A stretch of DNA of 64,000 nt from Ehretia macrophylla (lineage: Eukaryota > Streptophyta > Magnoliopsida > Boraginales > Ehretiaceae), in NCBI GenBank assembly GCA_037974665.1, contig CM075765.1, positions 59,732,247 through 59,796,246 on the forward strand. The letters are read 5' to 3'. Below are positions 45,572 to 57,239 of this stretch, piece by piece; within the stretch, counting starts at the first letter, position 1, and every line of letters begins with the position of its first letter. The notes under the pieces were generated by a model, which worked only from the letters and a program-made list of their open reading frames with translations, did not search any database and was not told the DNA's origin. A program made the position numbers and the translations under genes.

Positions 45572-48500
45572 ATGCCGCCACGTCGTGGTACTCAAGGTAT
45601 AGGATCAGATGAAGAGGCAGCAGAACAGGGTCAACAGCCGTTGCCTGAGCAGTTTATGGCTACCATGACTACTGCAGTAGACCGGATCACACAGGTACTA
45701 CACGAGCAGAGGCAGGACCGTATTAATCCCCAGGGTAATCAAGCTAATCCTGGTGGAGAGGGGTACAGAGTTGAGAATAACCAGCTTGAGAAATTTCTGA
45801 GGCACGAGCCGGGAAAGTTCTTCGGGGAGCCGGATGATGAGGCGGCCGAGAGATGGATTAATCGAGTTGAGAAGATTTTCACTGCTTTGAGGTATACTGA
45901 TGAGGCAAGAATAGACTATGCATTATTTTTATTTGAGGGTGATGCAGAGCAGTGGTGGAATACTGTTAGACTGAGGTGGGATTGTGAGCATGTTCCACAC
46001 TTATGGGATGATTTTGTAAGTGAGTTCCGGGACAAATATATTCCCGAGATGGCTATGGAGAGGAGAGAAGAGAAATTTGTGGCCCTGAAACAGGGGAATA
46101 TGACTGTTGCACAGTATGAGGCTAGGTTTGTTAGCCTGTCGAGGTATATGCCCGAGTTGGTACGGCCAGCTAGGAGGATGATACATAGGTTTGTCCGTGG
46201 GTTGAGAATGGACATACAATTGCATTTGACTGGGCAGACCTACACTACTTTTCCCGAGGCATTTCAGGCAGCCTCGAAGTTTGAGAAACGGAAGGCTGAG
46301 ATGTTAGCTGAGAGTAGTCAGCCGAGTAAGAAGCAGTTTTTGGGCCAGAGCAGCCAGAGTCAGCCGAGGTAGTTTCAGGCTTCTGCACATGGTCCTCAGC
46401 AACGTCCGTATCAGCCACAACAGCAGATTCAGGCTAGGCCAACTGTGACTAGACCTCAGCAGGGAGCTACAGTTCCTACCCCTGCCAGAGCCCCAGCACC
46501 TACAGGAAACACTGCGGTTAGGCAAAATCAGCAGTGTGATTATTGTAATCGACCAGGGCATATTGAGGCTAACTGCTGGAGGAAGAGTGGAAAATGTACG
46601 GGTTGTGGCGGTGACGATCACAGGGTGAGAGATTGCCCTAAATATAATAATGTTCAGGGCCGTGGTGGAGGCCGAGGTGTTCAGAATAGGGCTGCAGGTG
46701 CACGACCAGCACAGAGAGTACAGGCTAGGGTCTTTGCACTGGATGCAGAGGAGCTGCCCGATAATACAGCTATAGTGGAAGGTACCTTTCTTCTCAATAC
46801 TCAACCAGTTAAAGTTTTGATTGATCCTGGAGCTACACATTCGTTTATAACTCCTGCATGTGCACGATCTGTGAATGTTTGCATTGATAATTTGCCTCAT
46901 GAAGTTGAAGTTAGTACTCCTTTGGGTGCAAAATTTGTTACTGAGTCTATTTGCAAATCTTGTGATATATGTATTGAGAACCGTAAATTTCCTGCTGATT
47001 TAATTATATTACCATTCCGTGACTTTGAAATCATTTTGGGAATGGACTGGTTGGGAAAGTATTATGCTCAGTTGGATTGTAGAACAAAGATCGTTTATCT
47101 TAAGGTTCCTGACCTACCGGTACTAGAGATTGTTGGGAACTGCAGGGCTACCCGCATTCCACTTTTATCAGCGATCAAGACTTCTAAGTTGTTAAATAGG
47201 GGTTGTGAAGCCTACTTAGCCTATTTGATCAATCAGCCTGCTGATAAGTTGAGTTTGAATGAAGTTCCGATTGTTAGAGACTTCCCTGGTGTATTTCCCG
47301 AGGAATTACCGGGTTTACCACCGGATAGGGAGATTGAGTTCGTGATTGATCTTGTACCAGGCACTGCGCCTATTTCTAGGAGTCCTTACAGGATGGCATC
47401 GGTCGAACTTCAGGAGTTAAAAATTCAGCTTCAGAACTTGCTTGAGAAAGGGTTCATACAACCTAGTTCTTCACCGTGGGGCGCACCTGTGTTGTTTGTG
47501 AGAAAGAAAGACGGCACGCTACGGTTATGCATTGATTACAGGGGACTTAATCAAGTCACGATTAAGAATAAATACCCCTTGCCGTTGATTGAAGAATTGT
47601 TTGACCAGTTGCAGGGTGCGAGTGTTTACTCCAAATTTGACTTGAGGCAGGGTTACTATCAACTTAGGATTCGGAGTGACGATATACCAAAGACGGCATT
47701 CAGGACTAGATATGGCCACTATGAATTTGTTGTTTTGCCGTTTGGATTGACGAATGCACCAGCCGCATTCATGGACTTGATGCAGAGGGTTTTTCGGCCT
47801 TACCTTGATCAGTTTGTCGTGATCTTCATTGACGACATTTTAGTGTATTCGAAGAACGAGGCTGAACATGAGCAACACTTGAGGATTGTGCTTCAGACTT
47901 TGCAGGAAAACAAGCTTTTTGCTAAATTCAGCAAGTGTGAGTTCTGGTTGAACCAGATATCTTTTCTAGGCCATATCATTTCAGATCGAGGAATTTCAGT
48001 GGACCCAGCTAAGATTGAAGTTGTTTCATCTTGGAAGAGACCTGAGACGGTGTCAGAGATTCGGAGTTTTCTTGGATTGGCAGGTTACTACCGGAGATTT
48101 GTTAAAGACTTTTCTAAAATTTCGGGACCTTTGAGCCAGTTGACTCGGAAGAAAGTTGCTTACAACTGGGATGCTAAATGTGAATCCAGTTTCCAAGAAT
48201 TGAAGAAGAGACTAACTACAGCTCCTATACTAGCTTTACCTGAGGGAACAGAGAACTTCGTTGTCTACAGTGATGCATCTAAAGAAGGATTGGGCTGTGT
48301 TTTAATGCAGAATGGTAAGGTGATTGCCTATGCTTCTAAGAAATTGAAACCTTATGAAGTCAATTACCCTACACATGATCTTGAGTTAGCTGCAGTTGTG
48401 TTTGCATTGAAGAAGTGGCGTCATTACTTGTGGGGTTGCAGATTTGAAATATTTACTGACCACAAGAGTCTCAAGTATTTGTTTTCACAGAAGGATCTAA

Positions 48501-50188
48501 ATATGAGGCAGCGGAGATGGCTAGAGTTATTGGGTGGTTATAACTGTTCTATTAACTATGTGCCAGGTAAGGCAAATGTTGTTGCTGATGCTTTGAGCAG
48601 AAAAGCTACTGTTGCAAGCTTGATTATCAAGGACTGGGAGACTTTGGAAGAAATTTGTTCATGGAAACCAGAAGCTACTGAGGTAGGGATTCGGTTTGCT
48701 AGTTTACAGATTCAGTTAGGATTGCTAGCACAAATCAAAGAGGCTCAGAAGACTGATCCTCACATCTTGAAGATCCAAGAGAAAGCTAAAGGGGGAGAGT
48801 CGGAGTTTAAATTTCATGCAGATGGCATTTTTAGATTCAGGGATAGAGTATGTGTTCCTGATGATCCGACTTTGAAGAATGAGATCCTGTCCGAGGCACA
48901 TAATTCGAGGTATACGATTCACCCGGGCAGTACTAAGATGTATAGAGATTTGAAGCAACACTTCTGGTGGAACAATATGAAGAGGGAGATTGCTGGGTAT
49001 GTATCCAGATGTTTGACTTGTCAGAGGGTTAAAGTTGAGCATCAGAGGCCAGCCGGACTTCTACAGCCATTGTCGATTCCGCAGTGGAAGTGGGTACATA
49101 TTACAATGGACCTTGTGACTGATCTTCCTAGATCTCCGAGAGGATGCGATTCTGTTTGGGTTGTTGTGGACCGCTTGACTAAAGTTACACATTTTATTCC
49201 CGTGAACAAACATGATAGCCTTGATAAGCTAGCTGAATTGTATGTTGCTAATATTGTGAGATTGCATGGTGTGCCACAGAGTATAGTGTCAGATAGGGAT
49301 CCCAGATTCAGATCTCGTTTTTGGCAGAAATTGCAAGAGGCCATGGGAACTAAGTTGAGCTTCAGTACTGCATATCATCCGCAAACTGATGGCCAGTCTG
49401 AGAGAACTATCAGGATCTTGGAAGACATGCTTCGGGCATGTGTGCTAGACTTTGGGAAGAACTGGGAGAAGTTTTTGCCTTTAGCGGAGTTCGCCTACAA
49501 CAATAGTTATCAATCTACTATAGGTATGGCTCCCTACGAGGCGTTGTATGGTCGTAAATGCAGATCCCCGTTATATTGGGAAGAGGTTGGAGAGATGAGA
49601 ACAGTTGATCCGACTGTGTTACCTGAGATGATTAAGATGGTAGATAATGTTCACCTTATTCGCCAGTGTATGCTTATAGCTCAGAGTCGTCAGAAGAGTT
49701 ATGCGGATAAGCATCGTCGGGATCTTAAGTTTGATTTGGGAGATTGGCTGTTTCTTAAGATTTCTCCACGTAAGGGTTTGATTTGGCACGGTAAGAGTGG
49801 GAAGCTTAGTCCCAGGTATGTAGGTCCGTATGAGATCACCGAAAAGGTAGGTCCTTTGGCTTATCGATTAGCTTTGCCTCCGAGCTTGTCGAGACTGCAC
49901 GATGTGTTCCACGTGTCTATGTTGAAGAAATACCATCCAGACCCTTCGCATGTACTTGAACCAGAGCCTTTGCAGATTGAAGAGAAGTTGTCCTACGAAG
50001 AGGAACCGATTAGAATTGTGGGTCGGAAAGTTCAGGAGGTTCGCAGAAAGAGTATTCCGTTAGTAAAGGTTATGTGGAATCATCATGGGTTTGAGGAAGC
50101 GACTTGGGAAAGAGAGGACCAAGTTCGGGATCAGTATCCGGAGTTGTTTGTTGACCAAGTAAGAATTGCGTGGGCGCAATTGTTTTAA
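45572..50188 (+). CDS. T2 gag-pol polyprotein, open except for one TAG at 46370
   Basis: From ATG 45572 (MPPRRGTQ) to TAA 50186-50188 the frame has 1,538 codons and one internal stop, TAG at codon 267 (46370-46372); T1 has CAG there. Domains by residue: capsid-type gag about 60-260 ([24 protein letters not shown]); zinc knuckles about 322-355 ([14 protein letters not shown] and [14 protein letters not shown]); protease at about 408 (IDPGATHSF); reverse transcriptase with FIDD at 752-755; RNase H with YSDAS at about 901, TDHKS and DALSR; integrase with [14 protein letters not shown] zinc site, catalytic D in [16 protein letters not shown] and QSERT; chromodomain-like tail [12 protein letters not shown]. 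It would make capsid, replicate RNA to DNA and insert it into chromatin. The ATG is chosen because T1 shares it. The TAG lies before the zinc knuckles. Confidence 0.95.
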
Positions 50189-50199
50189 GGGGGAGAGGG
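50185..50199 (+). promoter_or_regulatory. Polypurine tract of T2
   Basis: The tract ttaagggggagaggg overlaps the gag-pol stop codon and directly precedes the 3' LTR. Confidence 0.85.
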
Positions 50200-51951
50200 T
50201 CTAATACCCGAGCCCGGAATGTGAATTTTCTTTGTTTATTATTTTGAAAATTATATTTCCTTAAATTCTTTGTGAATTAATTGTTACATTCTCGCCGACG
50301 CAACGTGCATTGCATTTAAGGAGCGATAGCTAGATAACGATTTCCAGTCCTCAACAAATAGTGAAACTAGTATTTAGATGACTTAAATTTTATATTTTAA
50401 ATGTTGTTAGCTTTAATTGAACTTACCTTAGCTGAAACGGCTTTAAAACGCTCAAAATAGGGGCCTTTGACCAAGTTTTTTTAAGTTGTTGACCTTGACC
50501 TTTGACCTTTGACCATTTGACCCTTATATAAGCTAAAAACTAAGAAAAATAAAATAAAAAACAGCAGCAAACAACAGCAGCAGGCCGTGAGCTTCCATAG
50601 AAAAAAAAAACCTTTCACCTACCAAACGATCAATCTTCGCGTGTGCTCGTGCGGAGTGATTTTTGAGGCAACAAACGTTGTTTTCCTAGCGACTAGGAGT
50701 ACCTAAGGTGAGGGAAGCATGTTATTTGCGCATTTATATGTTGTGTTTGCAAACTTTGTCAATTTTTAGATTTATCCGTAGATCGTTATTTAAAGCGATT
50801 TGATGCTTCTAGAATGTTCCTTAGCACTTGTAGAACATGTATTTATAGCTTTGTAACGTTTTCTGCGGTTAAATGTTGTGATTGCAACTTGAATTGTGAA
50901 ATGAATAGTGTTTTATGAATAGTAAAACCTTGAAACGTTGAAATTGCGCTGTTATGCTTTCCGTTGATGTAGAAACGTGCTAGGTATGCTAGAATGCTAA
51001 AATGTGTGGTTTGTTTGGGTTGCGTAGAGGAAAAAATGAGAATTAAGCCTTTGGGAAAGTCGGGGTCGTTTAGGTCGACTTTGGCGTTTTCTTGTTTTGC
51101 GTGTTGGCATTGCTTCGGGAAGCCATGGAAGCACTTTTGGTGCGATTATGGCGTTGGTTGGGTGTTTGGTTGTTGTAGTTGTAGTTCAAACGAGAAAGGG
51201 AGAAATCGGGGCTTTGTGCGAGTTCTAGGGTAAAGTAAGGTTTCGGGGTCTTTAGACGTGCCTTATGGTGACCTAGGAGGGTTGGCGAAGTCGGTTTCCA
51301 GAACCCGTGGCTCGTTTGGAAATGGTAGTGTTTTGATAGTTGGATCCGATTTGTGTTTTTGTGTGTTTTCTTGTCTTAATGCTTATAGAATGCTTAGAAT
51401 TACTTGAATTACTTGTTTGAGTTGTTTTGGATTGAATTGCTTATCAAATTGCTGCGATTGCGTGCGAGAGTAACCTACTTTGTTATTCTCCCACGTGTGG
51501 CTTTATCCCTTGTTTATCGTCTTGTATCGAGTCTTGCATTGCATAGTGTCTCGCGCGTGAGTGATGGGCCTCTCTGGGTAGCTTTGGGTTGCCAGTGTTG
51601 GTTGCTCTAGCTCCGCTGCTATTCCCTTTCTCGCTTGGGTTGCCTCCTAGGGGGATTTGGGTCGTAGATTGATGGATACTTCCGGGGTATTCCAAACTGG
51701 TGTTATAAGGTGGTTTGGGCCTACGCGTCGTCATCGAATTCGTGTTTGAAAGTGGTTCGTGAAAAGAGTATCGTATCCTTTGAATGAGTGTTTGCAGCTT
51801 TAAATACTTGCCTTGCTTTATTATTGGCTTTGGATGTAACTTATATGGTTTGTATGTATTGCTTGGCTAATTGTATTGCATACTCCTCTCATCTCCGTCC
51901 GTGTGTCGGGTCCGGGCTTGGCCTTTTGCGGGGTCGGGTCGGGGCGTGACA
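50200..51951 (+). repeat. 3' LTR of T2
   Basis: It matches the 5' LTR throughout and carries the same 510-bp deletion relative to T1, so the deletion predates insertion. The start is tctaataccc, a change from tgtaataccc. Donor-like ctaag/gtgagg is at 50707/50708. Confidence 0.93.
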
Positions 51952-51956
51952 CGGCC

Positions 51957-53006
51957 TCCATATGGCCCTAACGCTTGCAGTAATTACACTACGGTAATGA
52001 AACACTACCACTGGCCCTAGAAGAACTAGAACTCGAGAAAGCAGCTATACCAACCTACTGCTGAGGTCTCACAACACTAGGCCTATATGGACCCTGAGAC
52101 TAGGCCGGCCTAAACAGCGGCTGAGCCTGGTAAGATCCCTACTGGAATTGAGGCCGATAGTAACCCTGCTGACCTTGCGGTCTGAAAGAACCCTGCAGCA
52201 CTGCAGGCCTATAACTACCCTACTGTACTGAAGGTCTATACATACCCTGCTGACCCTGCGGCTGAAAGGACCTCTTGCTAGGCTGACTAGGTCCGATCTG
52301 TTCCCCCTTTCTCTTCTCTAACCTAGAAGTTGCAACAAAGGCCTCAGTAAGTATATCATGCTGATTCAGGGCCATTGCATCCTAAATCTCGGGCCTCAAA
52401 CCTAACATAAACCTACGATTCTTGCGCTCATCGTCAGCCACAAACTCTGGTGCATACCGGGATAGTCTAGTAAATGTGGCCTCATACTGAGCCACTGAAT
52501 TATGTCCCAGAACTAGAGACAAAAACTCAGCCTCTCTCCTCTCCCGTGCAATCCTGGGGACATACTTCGCCCGGAAAGCTATCAGAAAGGTATCCCAGAC
52601 ATACAGAATACTATAGGTCTCCCAACTAGATTTCACCATGCGCCACCACTCCTCTACCTCATCATCAAACAAATAAACGGCAAATGTGACCTTTCTTTCA
52701 TCAGTATAATCCATAGGCTTTCCGATCATCCGGTTCCCCCTGAAACCTCGGTGGATAGTACCCTAAGAACTCCTTCAGTGTACCACGCCCTTGGTATCCA
52801 ACCTGTACGTTTAGTAACTGTGCCTGCCAAGTCTGAGCTTGGGCAGCCTACCCTGCGGGCAACTGGGCCTAACCGGCCATAACCTCTGCAATCCAATACA
52901 TGGCTGATGAAAAACGATCATCACCCCTTTCTCGGCCTGGTGCCACATTACCCGAAACCTCGTCAATTGCTTCGGGCTTACCTCTCGTTCTCGGTCTACC
53001 AGTCAT
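51957..53006 (-). pseudogene. G3 gag, degenerate N-terminal and central part
   Basis: Read from ATG 53006-53004 (MTGRPRTRGKPEA) it has a TAG within the first 60 codons and another soon after, then a clear capsid-type segment at 52382-52729 (KPMDYTDERKVTFAVYLFDD, EEWWRMVKSSWE, QYEATFTRLSRYAPE). A Gln/Pro/Tyr/Gly-rich linker (about 52060-52290) and the first half of a zinc knuckle (YCKR, stop, GHMEAD) follow, cut by T2. The protein would form the particle shell around the RNA. It is related to, but clearly separate from, T2 gag. Confidence 0.85.
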
Positions 53007-53280
53007 TCTACTAATCAAAGAGTTAGTACAGGTTATAGCACACATATACGATATAGACAGTTATTAGCAAATAAACAACAATTCACATAAACACATAAAT
53101 CACTTAAGTATCAATCATATAAACAAATTGATCACTTAATCACATAAGCACTAAATCATATAATCACTTAATCATTTAATCATATTAACACATAGTTCTT
53201 TTTTCTTTAACTTCATACATACTTTCATGCTATGACCATTACCCACATTCCAAGAATACCTCGGCTGATAGCTAACATGT

Positions 53281-53293
53281 GCTCTGATAGCAC
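53281..53293 (-). promoter_or_regulatory. Primer-binding site of G3, altered
   Basis: On the minus strand it reads gtgctatcagagc, against gtggtatcagagc. It lies four bases from the LTR edge at 53298. Confidence 0.75.
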
Positions 53294-53297
53294 TTAA

Positions 53298-55615
53298 TGT
53301 CACGCCCCAACTCGATCCCACCTACAATCAGTCAGGACACAACGGAATTTCGATAGTATAATGATAGTAATTAAGACACCGAGGCTCTAAACAAACCTCT
53401 TATCAAAATCAAACAACTAACTCCACAAACCATTCAATAATCAACTTCTCAATTAAATTAACAGCATACAACATAACTATATTATACAATAATCATTCCT
53501 TCAACAACCCATTCATAGTTATACACATCCGTTCCAACTTAGTACATAGGCTATACATACATTTCAAAATAGGTTATACAATACATTGTTTTACAGCAAC
53601 TAAGATAATCTCATGGCAATGACTCCTGCACATAAGACTCATCCATATACGGTACATTTCCCTCCTCAAGAGGCACGTACCTGTATTCAAAATCAGTAAC
53701 ACCTGCATGCATGCAATAATTGAGAGTGAGCTTATATAAAACAAGCCTAGTGAGGATTCGATAGATCTCTAAAAGTATTTACTATACTCCTTGGACATGA
53801 TCCTTTGAGAAGTAAACACACAATAAACATCAATAACAATATAAGCACATAACTATAATGACCAATCAATAAAGGATACTCTAATTGGTGTAGCTCCAAA
53901 CGCCATCACGATCTCAACCAACTTCTTATCAGCCCCATGACACAAACACCCGAGGTACCTCACTAGCTATGCCCTCCATGGCATCTCCGCCCATGCAGGA
54001 TTAGGGTATCCTCTGATAGCCATGTCGTTTTCAACCCAACGGCCTGATACCGCCCGAGAGGTGGCACACGCATATCAAGACTCAGCAATAACAATAAACA
54101 ATTAATCACAAGAGGACAACCTTTTCTGTTGACTATCTCCCGGTTCATCAATAATCAATATTCAATATTCAATAATCAATAATCAATACTGCATCAATCA
54201 ATTAATAACATTAAAACAACACAACATCAATTAATCAATTAACAACTAAACAACTAGGTTAGATGACAAAGTAGGCCACCCAACTTAACATGCATTAGAC
54301 ACGCAACCAAACCCTAATCTAACCATCAACAACTCACAATTCAATCACTCAAACACCACCCGATCATCTAAAAGCATATAACTACATTTTCAAGAAAGAT
54401 AACCTAAATTTCAATTAATCATAACTTACATTCTACTAATCCAAACAACTCCAAACCAATTCCTATCACTCACTCATTCAATCCTCTACAATAGCCCCCT
54501 CGGAAACAAACCAAAATACATCCAAATCAAGCCCAACAGCCCTAAAACCTCAATGCACCTAGGCTGAAATTTTTGAATTTTCGTACCAATATCTCAATCA
54601 AAATTTCAGCATTACAATGATACTACCCCGTATTTTACAAACTTTTACAAATCGATGACAATCGATTCCAACCACTACAACTCAAAATAATCACCAAATA
54701 GCTAATAACTCAACTTTTAATACCCGAAAATAAAATTTCATGCTACAACAGTTCAAATCATATATAAACGCATATAAACGATCCTTAGCATGCACTGAAC
54801 AATAATATAACCTCAATTCAACTTTATAACGGTTCAAAATGCAATTATACGCAAAAACATAAAAGATGACATTTGAGATCTAGAATTTTTCTCTCACCTA
54901 TGATTCGAAACAAGCCCAGATTTGCGTGAAATACGTGCCCAACAAGCGGAATCCAACCCAGTTTGAAAAGCTATGGACAAAAACTAGGTTTTTTAATGAA
55001 ATTTTGCTTTAAATAAATGTTGAACAAAGCTCTTTTTTCTCTCCTATGGCTCACGGAAATGTGTGCATGTGTGATGGTGTTTTGTGTGTTTTCTATTATG
55101 TGTTGATACAATATAAGCTAAGGTCAAACAAATTAAAAGAAAGTCAAAGTAGTTTTATTTAGTCTTTTAATTATTTCTAGTCCTTTAATTCATTTCTTGA
55201 CTATTTCTTGCTCAACTATTAAATTGACACCTAAATTAATTCTAGACATAATATTTTAGGTGAAAAAAGAGTTTTACATTAAAACATTTTTACCCGAATC
55301 AGCTCGAAACTCGTTTTCTTGCAAAAGAAAGTGTAAAAACCTTTAAAATTCCAAACCGAATCCAAATCCGTTTTAATCAAACACGGGTCTATTAATACCT
55401 GAGGACTACGTTTTAAAACGTTTAAAACACCCCTGTAAAAATTTTAGCGGATAAGTGTTCAAAAATACTATTCACTAAAACCGGCGATAAAATTTTTGAT
55501 TCCGTTTTTAATAAAAATTTCATGAATGCACATATAGCATGTATTAGGAATATAAATAACATTTCTAACACATTCTGACTCATTTAACACATAAACAGGT
55601 CAAAGCACAAAAAAC
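53298..55615 (-). repeat. 5' LTR of G3, lacking its outer end
   Basis: Its inner end is tgtcacgccccaac on the plus strand (ggggcgtgaca on the minus). On the minus strand it has a TATA-like gcttatattg region near 55110, a leader, a strong donor-like catag/gtgagag (GT at 54897-54896), an acceptor-like gcatgcag (AG at 53704-53703) and an acidic open tail ending at a TGA (53611-53613). Its outer end is replaced by mitochondrial atp9 sequence at 55613-55616, sharing three bases (cga) at the joint. Confidence 0.82.
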
Positions 55616-55681
55616 GATAGCAGCTCCCGTTGAAGCAATTATAGCAGCTCCGACACCCATTGATTTTGCACCTTCTAACAT
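55616..55681 (-). pseudogene. atp9: 5' fragment of mitochondrial atp9 (ATP synthase subunit c)
   Basis: From ATG at 55681-55679 the minus strand reads MLEGAKSMGVGAAIIASTGA and two more residues, the well-known start of plant mitochondrial ATP synthase subunit 9 (usually MLEGAKSMGAGAATIASAGA). The native protein, about 74 residues, forms the proton-driven ring in the inner membrane. Only 22 codons remain: the sequence switches to G3 LTR at 55612-55616. Several residues differ from the usual protein, as expected for an unedited or drifting nuclear copy. It is the firmest evidence that the non-retroelement blocks are mitochondrial. Confidence 0.88.
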
Positions 55682-57239
55682 CTCGAGTTGAGAATTCTCA
55701 TCATGCTTTTTCATTCACGATTTTATGTTATAGATTCCTCGTCGATTCTTCCCTTTGTTCCTTTTATCTTGGACATCTCAATGTTCATGCAATGCATTCT
55801 TTTCAATCTTGTATCTAGCAAGAAAATGGATGAACGTTAGCGCAACGGCCTTCGCGGTCCTTTATTGTTCGATGCGGTACATTTCACACCAAGCCAATCT
55901 TGAAAAATAAATTCTTACAACTAAGAAAACAATAACAACCTCCGCGAACAGACGCTTTGTTAGTTAATTATAGTGTTATAACTATATAAATATATACAAT
56001 AGTCCCGCAAGTAGCAATCAGAGGAGATTCCGCTCTTTCTTTAGTTTATGGAAGTCCTTGTCCCCTTTCTTGCTGGCAATAGAGGAGGAGAAAGGGTAAG
56101 AGATAGCGCAGTAGAAGGCCTCTCCGTCGACGTCGAATATTTGTTATAGATAATCGATGTCCTTCGCTTCATCTGCAGTAATCGGTGTAATAAAGCAAGG
56201 GAAGAGGATCATATAAGTCAGCCTGCAACATTAAAGTAAAAGACTTAGATCAAGCTAGGAGAAGTGCTTTCAGACCCGTTCGCTTAGCAAATCTCTAATT
56301 AGTCTTCTCAAGTGTCGGCCAAAGTCCAAGAAGTAGGGATTCGGTACTTTTAATAATATAGATAAACCACGCAGATTCAAAATATAGCAAAGAAGACTTA
56401 TAGTCGATCCAGGACTGAGGTGAAAAGACAAAGAAATATGGTAGAAGGAGTACAATAAGCAATAAAAGGAATGCAGGCCTTGGTAAGCGTAAAGAGGCTA
56501 GAAAGAGAAGTCTTGGTAAGTAGGCAGAATAGGGGGTTTGGAGGAAACTACTAAAGGTGTGTATAAGCCCTACATACTGTGTATTTTAGAGTTTCCCTCC
56601 AGCTGAGTTTCGCTATGAACTTATAGACTGCAATTTTCATATAATGAATTAGTTGTATAGTGAAACCTGTATCCCAATTGTTAAGTCAGCCATAAGAAAA
56701 TCGGTACACATGAATGAATTTAATTCAATATTTCTCCTTGAAACTCTACAATAATAGGTTTAATCAATTGGTCTGAGGTATGTGCTCTGTCCACATTCAT
56801 CTTTTTCTTTTCAACAAAAATGTATATTTTTTCCGGTCTTTCCATCCATCCACGGCTATTTTATTGTCAATCCTGCCTTCGCCCTTTTGTTAGCAGCCCT
56901 TCGATCAACCCAGGTTTTGGTCTTAGAGGCCATGTTTTCTAATCCAAAAGGTCACTTTCATACCTTGAATGGGTCAAAATTAGGATCTTTCAAAAGGATT
57001 GTTTTTTGGACTTGATTTGGAAGCGTAGTTTTCCACTCTATTTTCAACTATATATAGGAGTAGGGCTGGAGAATCTCCCTCCCCGGCTAGGCTAACTACG
57101 TTTTAAATCCGGTAAGCTCCCTCGGTATTCATCTCCAGAGCTCGATCAGATGCTCCAATCCTTCATTCATATTCCGTCTCAATATCTTCTTTTTTCCATG
57201 TCTATATTGTGGCTCAAATGTTTTACTAGTCTTCCCCTC
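55616..57239. other. Organelle-like block 4: mitochondrial DNA with the start of atp9
   Basis: It contains the first 22 codons of mitochondrial atp9 on the minus strand and, beyond the start codon, what would be its 5' flank. The rest is spacer-like without an intact gene; a plus-strand frame at 56782-57015 (77 codons, MLCPHSSFSFQQKC) is unrecognised. The left edge is a breakpoint with G3. The right edge is the first base of a gypsy LTR (tgtgaaatccc, 57240). Confidence 0.65.

Larger units (their letters stand above)
43505..51951 (+). mobile_element. T2, nearly intact Ty3/gypsy chromovirus (Tekay/Del-like)
   Basis: An 8,447-bp element with LTRs of 1,755 bp (43505-45259) and 1,752 bp (50200-51951), primer-binding site, one gag-pol frame with a single TAG, and a polypurine tract. 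The target-site duplication cggcc is perfect (43500-43504 and 51952-51956) and lies in the gag zinc-knuckle codons of G3. It is the best-preserved element here and the youngest large insertion by state of its coding frame, though its LTRs differ at several per cent in their first 250 bases by eye. Confidence 0.96.
37844..55615 (-). mobile_element. G3, old gypsy element split by two insertions and truncated in both LTRs
   Basis: Read on the minus strand: 5' LTR (53298-55615), primer-binding site (53281-53293), gag (from 53006), then T2 inserted in the gag zinc knuckle, the rest of gag and protease (43499-43009), an unrelated solo-LTR-like insertion (41096-43003), reverse transcriptase to chromodomain (41095-37961), polypurine tract and an LTR remnant (37984-37844). 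The 3' LTR keeps about 140 of more than 2,300 bp. The 5' LTR lacks about its first 50 bp and joins atp9 sequence directly. So both outer borders are breakpoints, not clean insertion ends. Many stops and frameshifts show great age. Confidence 0.85.

Noticed and set aside
46790-46830. Protease motif DPG instead of DSG/DTG in T1 and T2 as a possible catalytic loss
   Set aside because: A proline after the catalytic Asp occurs in other plant gypsy elements, and T2 is otherwise intact, so it is probably a lineage trait.
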